Source of the DNA: Petrosia ficiformis
Lineage: Eukaryota; Porifera; Demospongiae; Haplosclerida; Petrosiidae
Direction: 5' to 3'
Length of the DNA: 64,000 bases
Assembly: GCA_947044365.1 (NCBI GenBank)
Contig: OX345636.1
Coordinates: forward strand, 29,368,466 to 29,432,465
The position numbers and the translations under genes were made by a program. This document shows, one piece after another, positions 1-10,469 of this stretch. Under the pieces are notes generated by a model that was not told the origin of the DNA, ran no database searches, and saw nothing but the letters and a program-made list of their open reading frames with translations. How positions within the stretch are numbered: the stretch's first letter is position 1; every line of letters begins with the position of its first letter.

Positions 1-411
1 GAAAAGAAAGAAAGAGAGTCTATTGTACTGAAAAGTACAAAACTTTCTAAAGAACAAAAAGAAAAGTGGCTGCAAGTGATCCGAAACAAAGATTTTCTCT
101 CTAGTGAAGAGAGTGATGGAGAAGATATCACAGTCCATCCAATACCTTGGAGATCGAAAATAGTTAACTCTATGTTTCAGAAAATTGATAAGCGAGTAAT
201 GCAGAATCGGAGTGGCCAAGCTAAAAGACAAAAAAAATTACGAAAAACGGGAAGTTCTTCACTTTGTCTCTGGCCTCAAAGTGATGCAGTTCCTGCTTGG
301 GCACTTGATCATGAACAGAAAATGCTATTCGAATGCTCTCATGTGATCCGAAAGTTAATCAACTCATGCAGTCTAAGAACCAAATCTACCCCTACACCTG
401 GTTGTAGATAG
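1..411 (+). pseudogene. C-terminal fragment of an unidentified transposon-type protein
   Basis: The reading frame is open from the window edge and ends at a stop at 411. Seen: a lysine/glutamate-rich stretch, then 'IPWRSKIVNSMFQKID', 'SGQAKRQKKLRK' and 'AVPAWAL'. This arrangement (WRS, then a QA-RQ-rich helix, then a PxWA ending) recalls, from memory, the C-terminal tail of many uncharacterised invertebrate transposon proteins; I cannot name the family. The last third of the ORF already runs into the start of the BEL-like sequence, so the join near 340-420 is probably a truncation point. The gene starts outside the window. Confidence 0.4.
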
Positions 412-510
412 TACTTGTGCTGGAGTTAAGCTCCCCAAATTGGAAGTCCCTACTTTTGATGGCAACAATTTTGGGGACAATTTTGTGCTTCGGTACATGA
501 CCGCACTAAC

Positions 511-1296
511 TTGTCTGATGCTGAAAAGTTGGTCTATTTTCAAAATGCTCTGAAGGATGGATCAGCTAATAATGCCATTGAAGGTCTCTCTCGTTCAGGT
601 GAACATTATCTTAAATCTCGTTATGATCGTCCTCGATTAATTCATCAGACCCATGTCAAGATGATAATCGAAACCCCACCTCTTCGTGAGGGCAATGGTA
701 AGGAGCTGCGTCGTCTGCATGACACCATGCAGCAACGCATTCATGCTCTAAGGTCGATGGATTACGAACCCTCAGCTCCATTTATCACCTCTCTACTTGA
801 GTTGAAACTGGACACTACCACCATGTTTGAATGGCAACGCCATACTCAATCTCAGGTCGACGTACCTCCTTTTCAGGACCTTTTAGATTTTATTGACAGT
901 CGTGCTCAAGCATCTGAGTCATCCGTACCCTTAAAGAAATCTTCCAAATGGGAAACCTCTAATTCAAAGAGGTCACTTCCCACATCCAAACCAATCACTT
1001 CATTTACTGCTAGCCATGAATCAGCAAGTCAATGTGTTCTCTGCAAGCCAGTGAAGCACCCCTTGTATGCCTGCCCCAAATTCAAGTCGCTGTCCCATGA
1101 AGGAAAACTATCCACTGTCAAGATACATAACATTTGTGTTAATTGTCTAATGAAAGGTCATTTTACAGGTGTAGGAAGTGCCAAAAACCACATCACACAC
1201 TACTACACACAGAAGCCCAGCCAAGATCAGAACCATCTACACCCTCATTTACACAGGATGTCTCTTCCAATCAAGTGTCATCAAATGCTGCTGTGA
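511..1296 (+). pseudogene. BEL/Pao gag-like protein (DUF1759 type) with zinc finger
   Basis: The coding similarity begins before the first ATG, near 416, with 'KLPKLEVPTFDG', the usual opening of DUF1759 gag proteins, but in another frame, so a frameshift separates it from this ORF. Inside the ORF I see 'SDAEKLVYFQNALKDGSA' and, near residues 170-215, a cysteine/histidine array of the form CxxC...H..YxCxxF...K...C..C...GH, which matches the zinc-binding part of Pao gag. Known for the family: gag packages the RNA and forms the particle. The frame changes again around 1180-1296 into the protease. Non-functional as it stands. Confidence 0.7.
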
Positions 1297-1792
1297 AGTT
1301 GTCAAATCCAATTCACTATTGATGACTTGTCACATCTCAGTCGTTGCACCTGATGGGTCCTCAACCCAAGCACGAGCTCTATTGGATAATGGTTCATCAG
1401 CCTCATTTATCTCAGAGCGTCTAGTTCAATCCCTGTGTCTCCCCTGTGCAAGGCAATTCGTAAACGTCTCTGGAATTGGAGATCACTCCCCCATTTATCC
1501 AACTAAGTCAATTGCCAATTTCAAGATTACACCAATTTCATCAACAAAGGGGTCGATGAATATAACAGCAATAGTTGTCCCCAAGGTGACTTGTGATCTT
1601 CCAATACATCCCGTCCCCTTCAACTCAAAGTGGAATCACCTTAGAGACTTGGCTTTAGCGGATCCTGAATTTGGTACACCTGGTCGTATAGATGTCCTGC
1701 TAGGCATCGATATCTTCATTGAAGCATTGTGTCAAGGCCGGCGGAGGGGTCCCCCTGGATCACCTATTGCTCTGGAAACAACATTTGCTTGA
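1178..1792 (+). pseudogene. BEL/Pao aspartic protease domain (DUF1758 type)
   Basis: The useful similarity runs from about 1340 to 1720. 'ARALLDNGSSASFIS' is the active-site loop of a retroviral-type aspartic protease of the Pao class, followed by 'IDVLLGID' near the C-terminus, which matches the second conserved element of DUF1758. The loop reads D-N-G rather than the usual D-S-G or D-T-G, so activity is doubtful. The ORF overlaps the gag ORF in another frame, consistent with a frameshift. It ends at 1792, before the RT similarity starts. Confidence 0.7.
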
Positions 1793-1930
1793 GTACTTTG
1801 TGGAAATGCAGGATCTGACATCCTTCAATCCTCAGTTGCAACTCATCATGCACTGATTGAATCAGGAGACGACATTCTCAGGAAATTTTGGGAAATTGAA
1901 GAATCTCCCACCAAGATCTCCACTCTATCA

Positions 1931-2543
1931 ATGGAAGAACGAACGATTTTATGCCACTTTGAATCAAATCATTTTCTTAATAAATTAGGAAGGTTTGTTG
2001 TCCCCTTACCAAAGAGATCTGACGCCAAAACCCTTGGCGAATCTCGTTCACAAGCCGTTCGAAGGTTCCTCCCTCTTGAGCGTTCTCTGAATGTTAAGGA
2101 ACAATTTGCAGAATTTGAAGCTGTAATGAAAGAGTATATGGACCTACAACATGCAGAGATCGTCCCTGTGGACGACCTAGAGAAACCTCAACACATGGTA
2201 TTTTACCTCCCTATGCATGCTGTTTATAAGCAGTCTAGCTCCACTACCAAAGTGCGTGCTGTATTTGACGCTTCAGCCAAATCATCCTCTGGTGTGTCAC
2301 TTAATGACACCTTACTTGTTGGACCAACCGTTCATCCACCATTAGTTGATGTGTTCAGATTGCATCGTGTTGCTCTCACTGCAGATGTTAGTAAAATGTA
2401 TTGGGCCGTTGAATTGACTAACGATAACAAGGATCTACATCGTTTTGTATGGAGATCCAATCTCAGTGAACCCCTAAGCGATTATCGAATGACGAGACTC
2501 ACATTTGGCATATCTGCATCATCGTTTGCTGCCAATATGGCTA
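1931..2543 (+). pseudogene. BEL/Pao reverse transcriptase, N-terminal part
   Basis: Recognised by 'VRAVFDASAKSSSGVSLND', 'GPTVHPPL' and 'ALTADVSKMYWAVEL', the ordered RT motifs of the Pao superfamily. The last of these carries the first catalytic aspartate (ADVSKMY). The ORF then reads into foreign sequence at 2544, so the YxDD motif, RNase H and integrase are missing. The ORF's printed C-terminus (after 'AANMAI') is translated from the terminal repeat of the inserted piggyBac element and is not RT. Confidence 0.8.
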
Positions 2544-3024
2544 TTAACCCTTTAGCGACGAAACGCGCATGCGCAAATAATTGCCAATAACGAAATTAAT
2601 TTTGTGGTTAAAGGTCAGAAAGTTGCTCTGACTTACTCGTTCTTTTTGGGCTGTTGTGGAGTGTTCAAACCTGTTCATGGTGTTTGAAAAGTATCTGAAA
2701 TGCGTTCAGGTTTGCGACAGAGCAAGATCAGAGTGCTTGTAAGGTGAGTCTGTAATTTTATTGTGTATTATGTTATACTTACCAGTGACAGCGATTGATT
2801 TTCTTCTTGTCTTGTTGATATATAGTGCCCATACATTTGATAGTGATATTTTATCAATGCTTTCATGAACAATCTAAAGACTGACTGCCTTTAAGGTGAG
2901 TTGATAATTATTTTTAACTGGTATATGTAATACATGTGTACACATATGCATAAAATAAAATATGACTTGAGGATTAATAAGAATGTAATGTGTGTGTGTA
3001 GTATATAGATGAAGTGGCATGTGA

Positions 3025-5184
3025 TTATTTTTTATGGTACTTAATAAAACAGTCGCTGTCTTGCTTTCCTGTGTGGCAGAGGTATTTTGAACATGTCTCA
3101 CATCTCCATTGAGTCCATTTTAGCTCCCTTTTCCTCTCATAACAATACACACATTTACTTCTTTTGGGTGCTTTCATGGGGAAGTGATTGAAATGTGTTG
3201 GCTGATAACAGCATACTGCTTGTGGTCAACCTCGTACCTTTCTGCTGTTATAATCCCCTATCAATTTCTCTGCTAGCTCAACTCTAAAGTCAACATACAG
3301 TGTGGATTTAGTGGATGATGGTACATACTTACTTAGAATGTATGTATTAGTTATTGATACATCAAACAGATACCAGAAAATATATTTATAAAATTTGCAG
3401 CCTTTCAGACGAACACAATAGTATGTACGCATTTGATCATTTCGATCTACGCCTCCCATAAACCTGTTATACTCAACTATATTGCTGGGGCAAGGATAAC
3501 AATGTTTAGTTGCATCTTTTTGTCGCCGTTCAACAGTTGCTTCTCCTGGCTGAGACCCTGTAGACAAAACACTAACTGGCTTATTATCCTGCCATAATGA
3601 AAACAGCATGTTGCCACACTGCCTCTGGAGGTAGTCTCCTCTATTTGGTAATCCCTTTTTAAGATGTTTTTTCAGGTCATCGGGGTATCCTACACGATTA
3701 GAACGAATTGTTCCACAGGCATATATCCCTTTTTTGTATAAGTCATTAACCCTTTTAACGCGTTGGGCATATTTATATGCCCAACACGGCTTCCCGTATA
3801 CGTGGCGGGCATATATATATGCCTATAACATTTAGCAACTGCAAACAACCCTTAAACTATGTTAGAACTGTTTCAAACCTTCCATACATCTTTATCTGGA
3901 TTATAACTAAGTACCTACCAAGTTTAAACTACCATGTTACTTCCATGAAAGACTGTGAGCAGACAGACTCGACGAAGGAGACGGTCGACGCCCAACTTTC
4001 TAGAAAGGAAACGCTTGTCCCGACTTACATGCTTGGAATAGCTAGCTATAACTTACACTGTAGCTGGAGGAGACATCTAGCTTCTGTAGAATCACTTCAT
4101 TTGGGGCGTGCATACAACTGTGTAGATACAAAAGCCAAATCTCGAGCAACAACAAAAACGGTAAAAATCACGAAGGAAGTGAGAGGAAGCCATCTGATAA
4201 CATTGCGGTTTTTTAATCAAAACTTCCTGTTCTATAAATAGATTTCATGTCTATATAGAATTTATAGCCATAACAACACTACAGAGCTTATGAATAGGTC
4301 ATTATTACATCATCTGCGTTTTGTGCATAATAACATTAATAAACTAACGCTTTCAAACGGTTAAAAAGCTGAATTGTTGTGAAATAATTATCACAATATA
4401 CTGTGTAGTAATTATTTACCAGTGATCTAGTTAGTTGTTTCACTACTTTTTCACATAGATGTTTTTCTGTTTTGATACCTTGTTTACCAACATATACATT
4501 GAGCTCACTTACGTAACCATTGATAGCATCAGCCCTCACCCAAACTTTAATACCACTTTTAACAGGTTTTAACGGAAGGTACTGCTTCAATGAACATCAC
4601 CCTTTAAATGGGATCATCGCTTCGTCAATCGAAACAGTATTGTGGGGATTGTAAGTGTTCAGAAACTTTTTAGATATTGCAGTGATGACTGGTCTAATTT
4701 TCCAGAGTCTATCATAGTTTGGATCGGTTCGTTGGTACATGTAGTCATTGTTGTTGGTGAAGTGGAGAAATCGTGATATTTCTATGAACCTATCTCTGGG
4801 AATCCTGTCTGCAATTGGTGAGTAGTGATAAGTACTGTCTGTCTTCCAGTAATCGTATAATGTTGGTAGTTGATTTATTCCCATTAGAATCATAAATCCA
4901 AAGTAAGCTTCGATTTCCCTAGGTGTTGTGTTATGGGTTCATATTTATCAAAAGCTTCAGGTGTCAGTACTTGTTTGGCATATAGGTTTGTTTGTTCAGA
5001 AATGAGAGATAATAAAGAGGAGGTAAAGAAGAGACGGAAAATTTCAAGAGAATTGTGTGATAAAAAAACTGTAGGGCCACACGGTACCTTGCAAGGTACA
5101 ATTAATATTGAAGACGTTTCTGACTTCCAGTTTGGGAAAGTGGATGCCTCATCTGTATCCATTGCTTCATGTACATGTACATCA
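3025..5184 (-). pseudogene. piggyBac transposase, main exon (broken, interrupted)
   Basis: DDE-type piggyBac transposase. The minus-strand order is: linker with 'FRLFFTSSLLSLISEQTNLYA' (5000-5070), 'LMGINQLPTLYDYW', the first catalytic Asp in 'SIDEAMIPFKG' (about 4600), the second in 'YCDNYFTT' (about 4390), the third in 'GGVDRNDQM' (about 3440), and a C-terminal Cys-rich finger 'CVYCYERK...CETCSKYLC' (3070-3160). Breaks seen: a frameshift near 4935, a change of frame near 4595, a foreign TTAA insert at 3746-4364 between 'QLF' and 'NDLYKKG', and an in-frame TGA at 3226 where the other copy has Arg. The start of this exon is set by an acceptor, CTATAG then TGATGTAC, at 5185. It joins in phase to exon 1 at 11109. 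Confidence 0.85.
3746..4364. mobile_element. Non-autonomous TTAA element nested in piggyBac exon
   Basis: The insert lies between TTAA at 3746-3749 and TTAA at 4361-4364. Left end CCCTTTTAACGCGTT; right end, read inward, CCGTTTGAAAGCGTT: imperfect terminal inverted repeats. Just inside the left end is a 24-bp palindrome at 3762-3785 (GTTGGGCATA, TTTA, TATGCCCAAC), followed by a second GGGCATATATATATGCC. Removing it restores the transposase reading 'QLF' + 'NDLYKKG', which matches the second piggyBac copy ('LFNDLLKDSIY'). The plus-strand ORF inside (3777-4241) matches nothing I know. Confidence 0.8.
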
Positions 5185-5190
5185 CTATAG

Positions 5191-5787
5191 ATTGAAATGA
5201 CATTGCATTTATAGTTTTTTTTTCAAGTTAATTATATATCATTCAAAAGTGTATTATATATACAGTATATATATATATATATATATATATACTTTTCAAT
5301 TACTTGTATATATAATTATAATTGATATGCATATTATAATTTAATGTTATACGTGCATTTGTGAAATTTTGATTTACCTAGTTTCACTGTCATCAGCTGT
5401 GTTCAGTACCACACTGCAAGAGAACAACGAAGTGGCTATTATATATTATATATTATATATGTAAGTTATTTGTGTTATTAATTTTTATAATAATTATTGT
5501 ATTATTCTTTTTCAGTTGTATTTTTTTAATAATAGTAGTGATGTCAAAGGGAATTTTTAATTTGCAGTATATTCTTTGTAACTTTTACCAAAGAATGAAG
5601 ACTAGAATAGAAGTATTCTGATATAAAAATATTTTGTTCCGCACTTCAGAATTCACAACAATTAGCTGTCTTTTATCGAGTAGATTCTCTTTATACCGTA
5701 TATATTGTGACCGTGGAGGTGCGGCACAAAATTCTAATTTAATGAAAATACTTTAAAAAATTGAAAACTTGAAGTTGGAGTATTGTC
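5191..5787. other. AT-rich intronic sequence, no gene seen
   Basis: Part of the long piggyBac intron. It holds a (TA)n run near 5266-5291 and a short TATTATATATTATATAT repeat near 5440-5460. I find no coding similarity and no clear inverted-repeat end for the elements inside the intron. Confidence 0.5.
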
Positions 5788-6503
5788 ATGGCTGAACAAG
5801 GCTATAAGGTATGTATAATATTATATATATATGAGTAAATATGCACACATTGAAAATGTAAATACGAATAGGTGTGTCATGTGATAAATTATCACATTCT
5901 TCATGATTCTTGTAGTTTAATGTCCACTGCAGACTACATACTATACATGTATCTACAGTATATCATTGCTAACTTATCATTGTTATATATAGAGAGATTG
6001 ACAATTAAAGGGTAGAGGAAATGTAATCTAAGGAAAGGTATAGACCCATATTACATGTACTCAAGATTTTCCTTGATCTTTTACTAAATAAAAATAATTG
6101 GTTTTCATGGTAACTAGTCATTATTGTATATAATTATATAATTATATTATACTTGTGCTTGAAGTAATTAATCATGTTGAACAGCTTAGCATGTTTAGAG
6201 TTTAAATTATTGATAATCATAGTCTCAAAATATTTCTGATTTTACATGCATATAGTACAAGATACTTGTTACACATTCTAGCATTATGTTGCTGAAAAAA
6301 TACATTGTGTGTGGTTGTCTGATGGAGAAATGAAAGTTCTTTTTGAATGTAAAGAATTTGATGCTCCTTATCATATTGGCTCAGCACCACTAGAGTTCAT
6401 CAGTAATAAAGAATTAGTTGAGGAATATTTGGACAAAGTGGACCACATTCCACACATACAAAGAATTGTTGAGATGGAACCAACCAAAGGACTTCAGTAT
6501 TAA
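5788..6503 (+). CDS. Small two-exon gene, 80 codons, unknown function
   Basis: Exon 1 is 5788-5808 (ATG, MAEQGYK) and ends AAG|GTATGT. Exon 2 is 6282-6503, after the acceptor TTCTAG, and stays in frame to a TAA. The protein would be 80 residues. The exon 2 segment reads 'HYVAEKIHCVWLSDGEMK' and continues with an acidic, hydrophobic mix that looks like a compact folded domain. I do not recognise it. It lies on the strand opposite the 1008-codon ORF and inside the same piggyBac intron, so it may be a second gene of an inserted element or host sequence carried along. The ATG is chosen because it gives a good donor and an open frame across the junction. Confidence 0.45.
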
Positions 6504-6719
6504 CTTGGATTTATTGTGTAAAAATATGATCACAAATTGTCACAAGTATAATAATTATGAAGCTTCATTAAGAATTAGTAATTTTGATAATATATATATA
6601 GAATTGAAATGATACTTTCATTCAACAAAAAATGTAATAACTATGCAATGGAATTGAATTAAAAAGGAGAAAGAACTGAATATTAACTTTGAATTCCATG
6701 GATGTGTTAATCCTGCAAG

Positions 6720-9700
6720 TTACAAAATCAGCAGATCTTCACTTGCAATGTCATCAAGTAATTGAAACGAACAAACACCATCTTCACCATCATACTCCAC
6801 TTGAAACTCTTCTGTTTCATAGTTCATCTGCAATACAGTACCATTGTACCATACTAATTCTCCATCTACCTCAAAACGATGTTTTATCTTTTTACCAACA
6901 AGCAGTTCTGGTTGGTCCAATACTTCCTCAAGTGATGGTATAGCGTTAGCCAAAGGTTCACCTTGGTCAGTACCAGGTATGTGGCTTTCTTCAGTCGCAA
7001 GAAGCTGGCAGAGGTTCTGCATCAGTTGGTTAATTGAGAATGGTCGCTTGTGAGAAAATTGGAAAACAGATTTATCATGATGAATCTGACCAAGTACTTT
7101 GTGACGATACTTGATTTGTAATTTTAGTAGTCTTAATTTCTCTGCTCTTTTCAGAACAGTTTCAAGTCCATCTTCGATTTCAATTGGATTTGTCCACAAA
7201 CCAATTTTCTCCATTTCCTTTGTGAGCTTCTCTTTCTCTAATGCTTTCTTCATCTCTTTCTGAGCATTATCATACTGCTTCTTTATAAGAGCTTCTTCAC
7301 GTCTCACTTCTATTTCTTTTTTTCTTTCCTTAAACTTCGCTCTAATTGTTGGTACACGAGTTCGTGCAGCTTTGAGAAGCTTGCCTCTGTCATTACATGT
7401 CTGCTGTCCTAACCATAACGAGGTCTTGTTGTGAGAGTATAATATCATTGATTCCAAGGCAATGAGATTGGCATTAGGCTTTTCACGCAACATTCTATCC
7501 AAGACAGCAAAATCTCTTTCTGGTCCAATATTGGTAGTTGGAACACTAGCAGTTTCTTGTACTGTAACTGTGCTTACAACATCACAATGATGTTTACCTC
7601 CAGGAAGATGGTCAATGAGCAGTCGTTGAGTAGTAACAGAAAAAGAACCAAAGAGGAGTTGTAGTAACTCCTGTGTTGTAGCATCTAATGTATTTGACTC
7701 AACTAGTGCTTTCCATACCTCATCATCTAAATGAAAAACAAACCCATCACCAAGGAAATCACTACCTGTTAGAAGTGTATGGGCATCACAACTCCAAGAA
7801 TCAAACTTTGCTTTCATGTCACAGTACAAATTGCCCATTTTTATCACTGATGTATCAGACTCCTGTAACTTCCTCCAGAGTGGTCCACTTACTAATTTGT
7901 CAATTAATCCAAGAGCTCTACATCCTGATAAATATGTAGGTTCCTTCAGGTCGCCAAGAACAGAATGAAGTAGACGGTTTGCTTGTCCACCATGAACAGT
8001 CTCAATGAAATTAATTATGTGACTCCGTAAATAGTAGACTCCTGCTGCATCGTAAAACAGTACGTTAAATCGGTTACCAACAAACTGAGCAAGTGGTATT
8101 TTATGTATACCTTGTTTTCGTAAATATGTACGAAAAAGTGTGGAACTTCCACACTGTTGAGACCCTCTGTGATGGAATGCTTTGCATGCAGTGCGAACTA
8201 ATCTTTGTGTACCAGATGAAGAAAGTCCTTCTTTACAAGTATACTGACTTTCCCACAGCTTAATCGTTTCCTCAGCAGCATCTGCTAGTCCAACAATAAA
8301 GTGGAGGCCACAAAAAAAATTGTTCATTTGTGTTAATTGTTCTTTCTCGATTTCGGTCATCTCATTCCAATTTTCAGCAATAGTAGGTAAGATTTCAGAT
8401 CTATAATCTTGAAGCATTTCATTAAAGAGCTTCTCTGCTGAATGTCGGTCAGACATGGTATTTTTTAGCTTACTCACAATCTTTCCAGATACAGCATTTT
8501 TACCTATAGCTAGCTGTACACTATCTATATCATCCAATATCTGTTTCAGTAATTCTAAGGTATCTTTTGCAGAACCGGAAAAGATATGTCGAAGGCCAAG
8601 TGTGTAAGCATTCTTAGAATCAGGTACTTTAACATCATATGTCACATAGTGCTCACCGAATTTGGTAGTACCATCAGTTTGCAGAGTGCCATAACTGTTA
8701 GCTTCAGTGAGCTTTTCTCCAAGGTGAGCTTGGAGTACAGACAGAGATTCAAGAATCATTTGACATGTTAAACCATAGCTTGGTAAGCAAGTAACAGATT
8801 TGTGTGCTATATTCTTCAGTACAGAGCGAATTATTTGACTAACATTACGGACACCTACATTTAAAGACAGTAACTCATATATGCACATTCTCACATCATC
8901 TGTGTATCGTCCTTTTTCAAACGTAGAAATTTCTTCTGATGATAGGATTGATTCCAGGGTTTCATTCATCTCTGCATTTTCCAAATTAAGAGCACATACT
9001 TTTTCCCTCAGAGATTCTATTTCATTGCAGAGTTTGAAATTTTTGGTTGACTTTTGGTGTTTAATACTTTCAGCTTTTCCTCTCCAGTAAGAAGCACGAT
9101 GATTTACCCTGTCTAGACTAGCTTTTAATCTTGACAATTGAAATTCTGAACTTTTCAGTTTCTTTTCATACTCCTCAATGATATGCTGCTGACTCTGGAT
9201 TTGATCCTTTTGTAGTTGAATAGTTTCATCTCGACGTTTCAGCCGTTTGTTGGCGTTTCTTGTTACTGCATACATCTTCTGCTTAGCTTCTCTAAACCCA
9301 TGAGTTTCCTTTATCGGTAACTTCAGTGGACTGAAATGTAATACTTGTCCTTTGCAAAATCCTAGCTTAGGCAGAGCATACTCTTCTTGTAAAAATGTTG
9401 TAATAGTTTTAATTTTTTCTGAGGTATTATGTTGTTTTTTTAGCTTATTGAACCTTGCAGTTAATCTTTCATTGCTTCTGGCAATAGCTTGACATGTTGG
9501 TGCTTCTTTTTCAGGCCACTTCTTGCCATATACGTCTTTTATCCAATAATACAACGTTTTAAAAGTACACCTAGGATGTCGATCTTTGAATTTGAAAAGT
9601 TCAAGAATTATTTCTTTTGTAACTATGTCTAATTCAGGTAGATGTTGTATATTGGCATCAATCGATGAATACGAAAGTAGCATTGAAGCAGTGATACCAT

Positions 9701-9746
9701 ATTTATTGAATTCTGATGATAGTTCTTCAGAATGAGCAGATGCCAT
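6720..9746 (-). CDS. Intact 1008-residue transposase-like protein with C-terminal Tudor/chromo-like barrel
   Basis: An uninterrupted ORF, the longest and best preserved in the window. In order: an N-terminal domain (1-130), a coiled-coil-prone K/E/Q-rich stretch (about 165-275), a core beginning 'TLQTDGTTKFGEHY' (Asp358), 'MSDRHSAEKLF' (Asp433), 'CGLHFIVGLADAAE' (Cys479/His482), 'NIGPERDFAVLDRML' (about 739-752), a second charged helix (800-845), and a terminal 50-residue unit 'KIKHRFEVDGELVWYNGTV...VEYDGEDG' that resembles a Tudor/SH3-like or chromo-like barrel. The ordered Asp, CxxH and ER motifs recall hAT-like RNase-H-fold transposases; the assignment is inference. From memory, similar uncharacterised proteins occur in cnidarians and sponges. 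No introns, stops or frameshifts. No terminal repeats found. Confidence 0.7.
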   Translation of the reverse strand: MASAHSEELSSEFNKYGITASMLLSYSSIDANIQHLPELDIVTKEIILELFKFKDRHPRCTFKTLYYWIKDVYGKKWPEKEAPTCQAIARSNERLTARFNKLKKQHNTSEKIKTITTFLQEEYALPKLGFCKGQVLHFSPLKLPIKETHGFREAKQKMYAVTRNANKRLKRRDETIQLQKDQIQSQQHIIEEYEKKLKSSEFQLSRLKASLDRVNHRASYWRGKAESIKHQKSTKNFKLCNEIESLREKVCALNLENAEMNETLESILSSEEISTFEKGRYTDDVRMCIYELLSLNVGVRNVSQIIRSVLKNIAHKSVTCLPSYGLTCQMILESLSVLQAHLGEKLTEANSYGTLQTDGTTKFGEHYVTYDVKVPDSKNAYTLGLRHIFSGSAKDTLELLKQILDDIDSVQLAIGKNAVSGKIVSKLKNTMSDRHSAEKLFNEMLQDYRSEILPTIAENWNEMTEIEKEQLTQMNNFFCGLHFIVGLADAAEETIKLWESQYTCKEGLSSSGTQRLVRTACKAFHHRGSQQCGSSTLFRTYLRKQGIHKIPLAQFVGNRFNVLFYDAAGVYYLRSHIINFIETVHGGQANRLLHSVLGDLKEPTYLSGCRALGLIDKLVSGPLWRKLQESDTSVIKMGNLYCDMKAKFDSWSCDAHTLLTGSDFLGDGFVFHLDDEVWKALVESNTLDATTQELLQLLFGSFSVTTQRLLIDHLPGGKHHCDVVSTVTVQETASVPTTNIGPERDFAVLDRMLREKPNANLIALESMILYSHNKTSLWLGQQTCNDRGKLLKAARTRVPTIRAKFKERKKEIEVRREEALIKKQYDNAQKEMKKALEKEKLTKEMEKIGLWTNPIEIEDGLETVLKRAEKLRLLKLQIKYRHKVLGQIHHDKSVFQFSHKRPFSINQLMQNLCQLLATEESHIPGTDQGEPLANAIPSLEEVLDQPELLVGKKIKHRFEVDGELVWYNGTVLQMNYETEEFQVEYDGEDGVCSFQLLDDIASEDLLIL

Positions 9747-10081
9747 TATGTTGAGAAATTAACTGCAAAAAAATTGTAGATAGTCAGACTTTAACTTAGA
9801 AATTGAGACTCTGTACTGACACACTCACATATATGTAGCACAATAATACACAGAGGTTCTCAATTAAAAATGTTATAGCTTGTGAAGTTGAACTACTTAT
9901 AACAAACCAAACATAGTCACAGCATACTATCTATAGTATTCATATACCATAGGGTAATCTCAATCCCGCCTAGACTACTACCCAATGTAAAACAATCCAT
10001 CATAGTAAGGTTACTTGAGTTAAGGAAGGCATGTCCTTCTATGACAATGCAGTGTAATGTCATCTAGTAGTTAGTCTTGCA
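9747..10081. other. Upstream region of the 1008-codon ORF, no gene seen
   Basis: AT-rich sequence between the 1008-codon ORF start and a MITE. It must contain the promoter if the ORF is expressed, but I see no convincing TATA box or terminal inverted repeat. The last 7 bases (10075-10081, TCTTGCA) are the target duplication of the MITE that follows. Confidence 0.4.
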
Positions 10082-10462
10082 CTAGCCTCATACCCAAACT
10101 CTCAAGATGGCAGTGGAAAAGAGAGCCTGGTTTCAACTGCTTGTGCATGCACTAATTAACACGCAAAAAACATTGTGGTTACTAAAAGGTGTATCACATG
10201 ATAACACAGCCAACACCTGTTCGGTAGACTGCTCATGGTTTAGAACAAGGTCAAAGGATCTAAGGTGCTGTATACAAACAGAAACTGCTAGATCTAGATG
10301 CAAAGTAGTCCCATCGATAAAAGTCTGTTTTAGTTGAGATGACACAGACAGAGTACAATGGTTACTGGAATTACCAGAAATTGGTATGTTAGGCATTGCG
10401 CAAACAGCAGAAAACAGGTTCTCTTTTCAGCCGCCATCTTGAGAGCCTGGGTACAAGGCTAG
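10082..10462. mobile_element. 381-bp MITE with about 30-bp terminal inverted repeats
   Basis: Left end CTAGCCTCATACCC and on to AAGATGGC; right end GCCATCTTGAGAG to AAGGCTAG. The arms are about 30 bp and match with a few differences. The same 7 bases TCTTGCA flank both sides (10075-10081 and 10463-10469); an 8-bp duplication with one base overlapping the end is also possible. The interior has no coding capacity that I recognise. A 7-8 bp duplication points to a hAT- or P-like family, but I cannot decide. Confidence 0.8.
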
Positions 10463-10469
10463 TCTTGCA

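Larger units (their letters stand above)
416..2543 (+). mobile_element. BEL/Pao-type LTR retrotransposon fragment
   Basis: Three consecutive plus-strand reading frames carry the gag-, protease- and reverse-transcriptase-like parts of a BEL/Pao element in the usual order. They are in different frames, with a gap between protease and RT, so the copy is broken. It stops abruptly at 2543, in the RT fingers/palm, where a TTAA site and the end of a piggyBac-like element begin. No LTR is visible on either side: the left side joins unrelated coding sequence, and no BEL coding sequence resumes on the far side of the piggyBac. Confidence 0.75.

Noticed and set aside
3777..4241. 154-codon plus-strand ORF
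   Set aside because: It lies wholly within the nested non-autonomous TTAA element and has no recognisable domain; probably chance.
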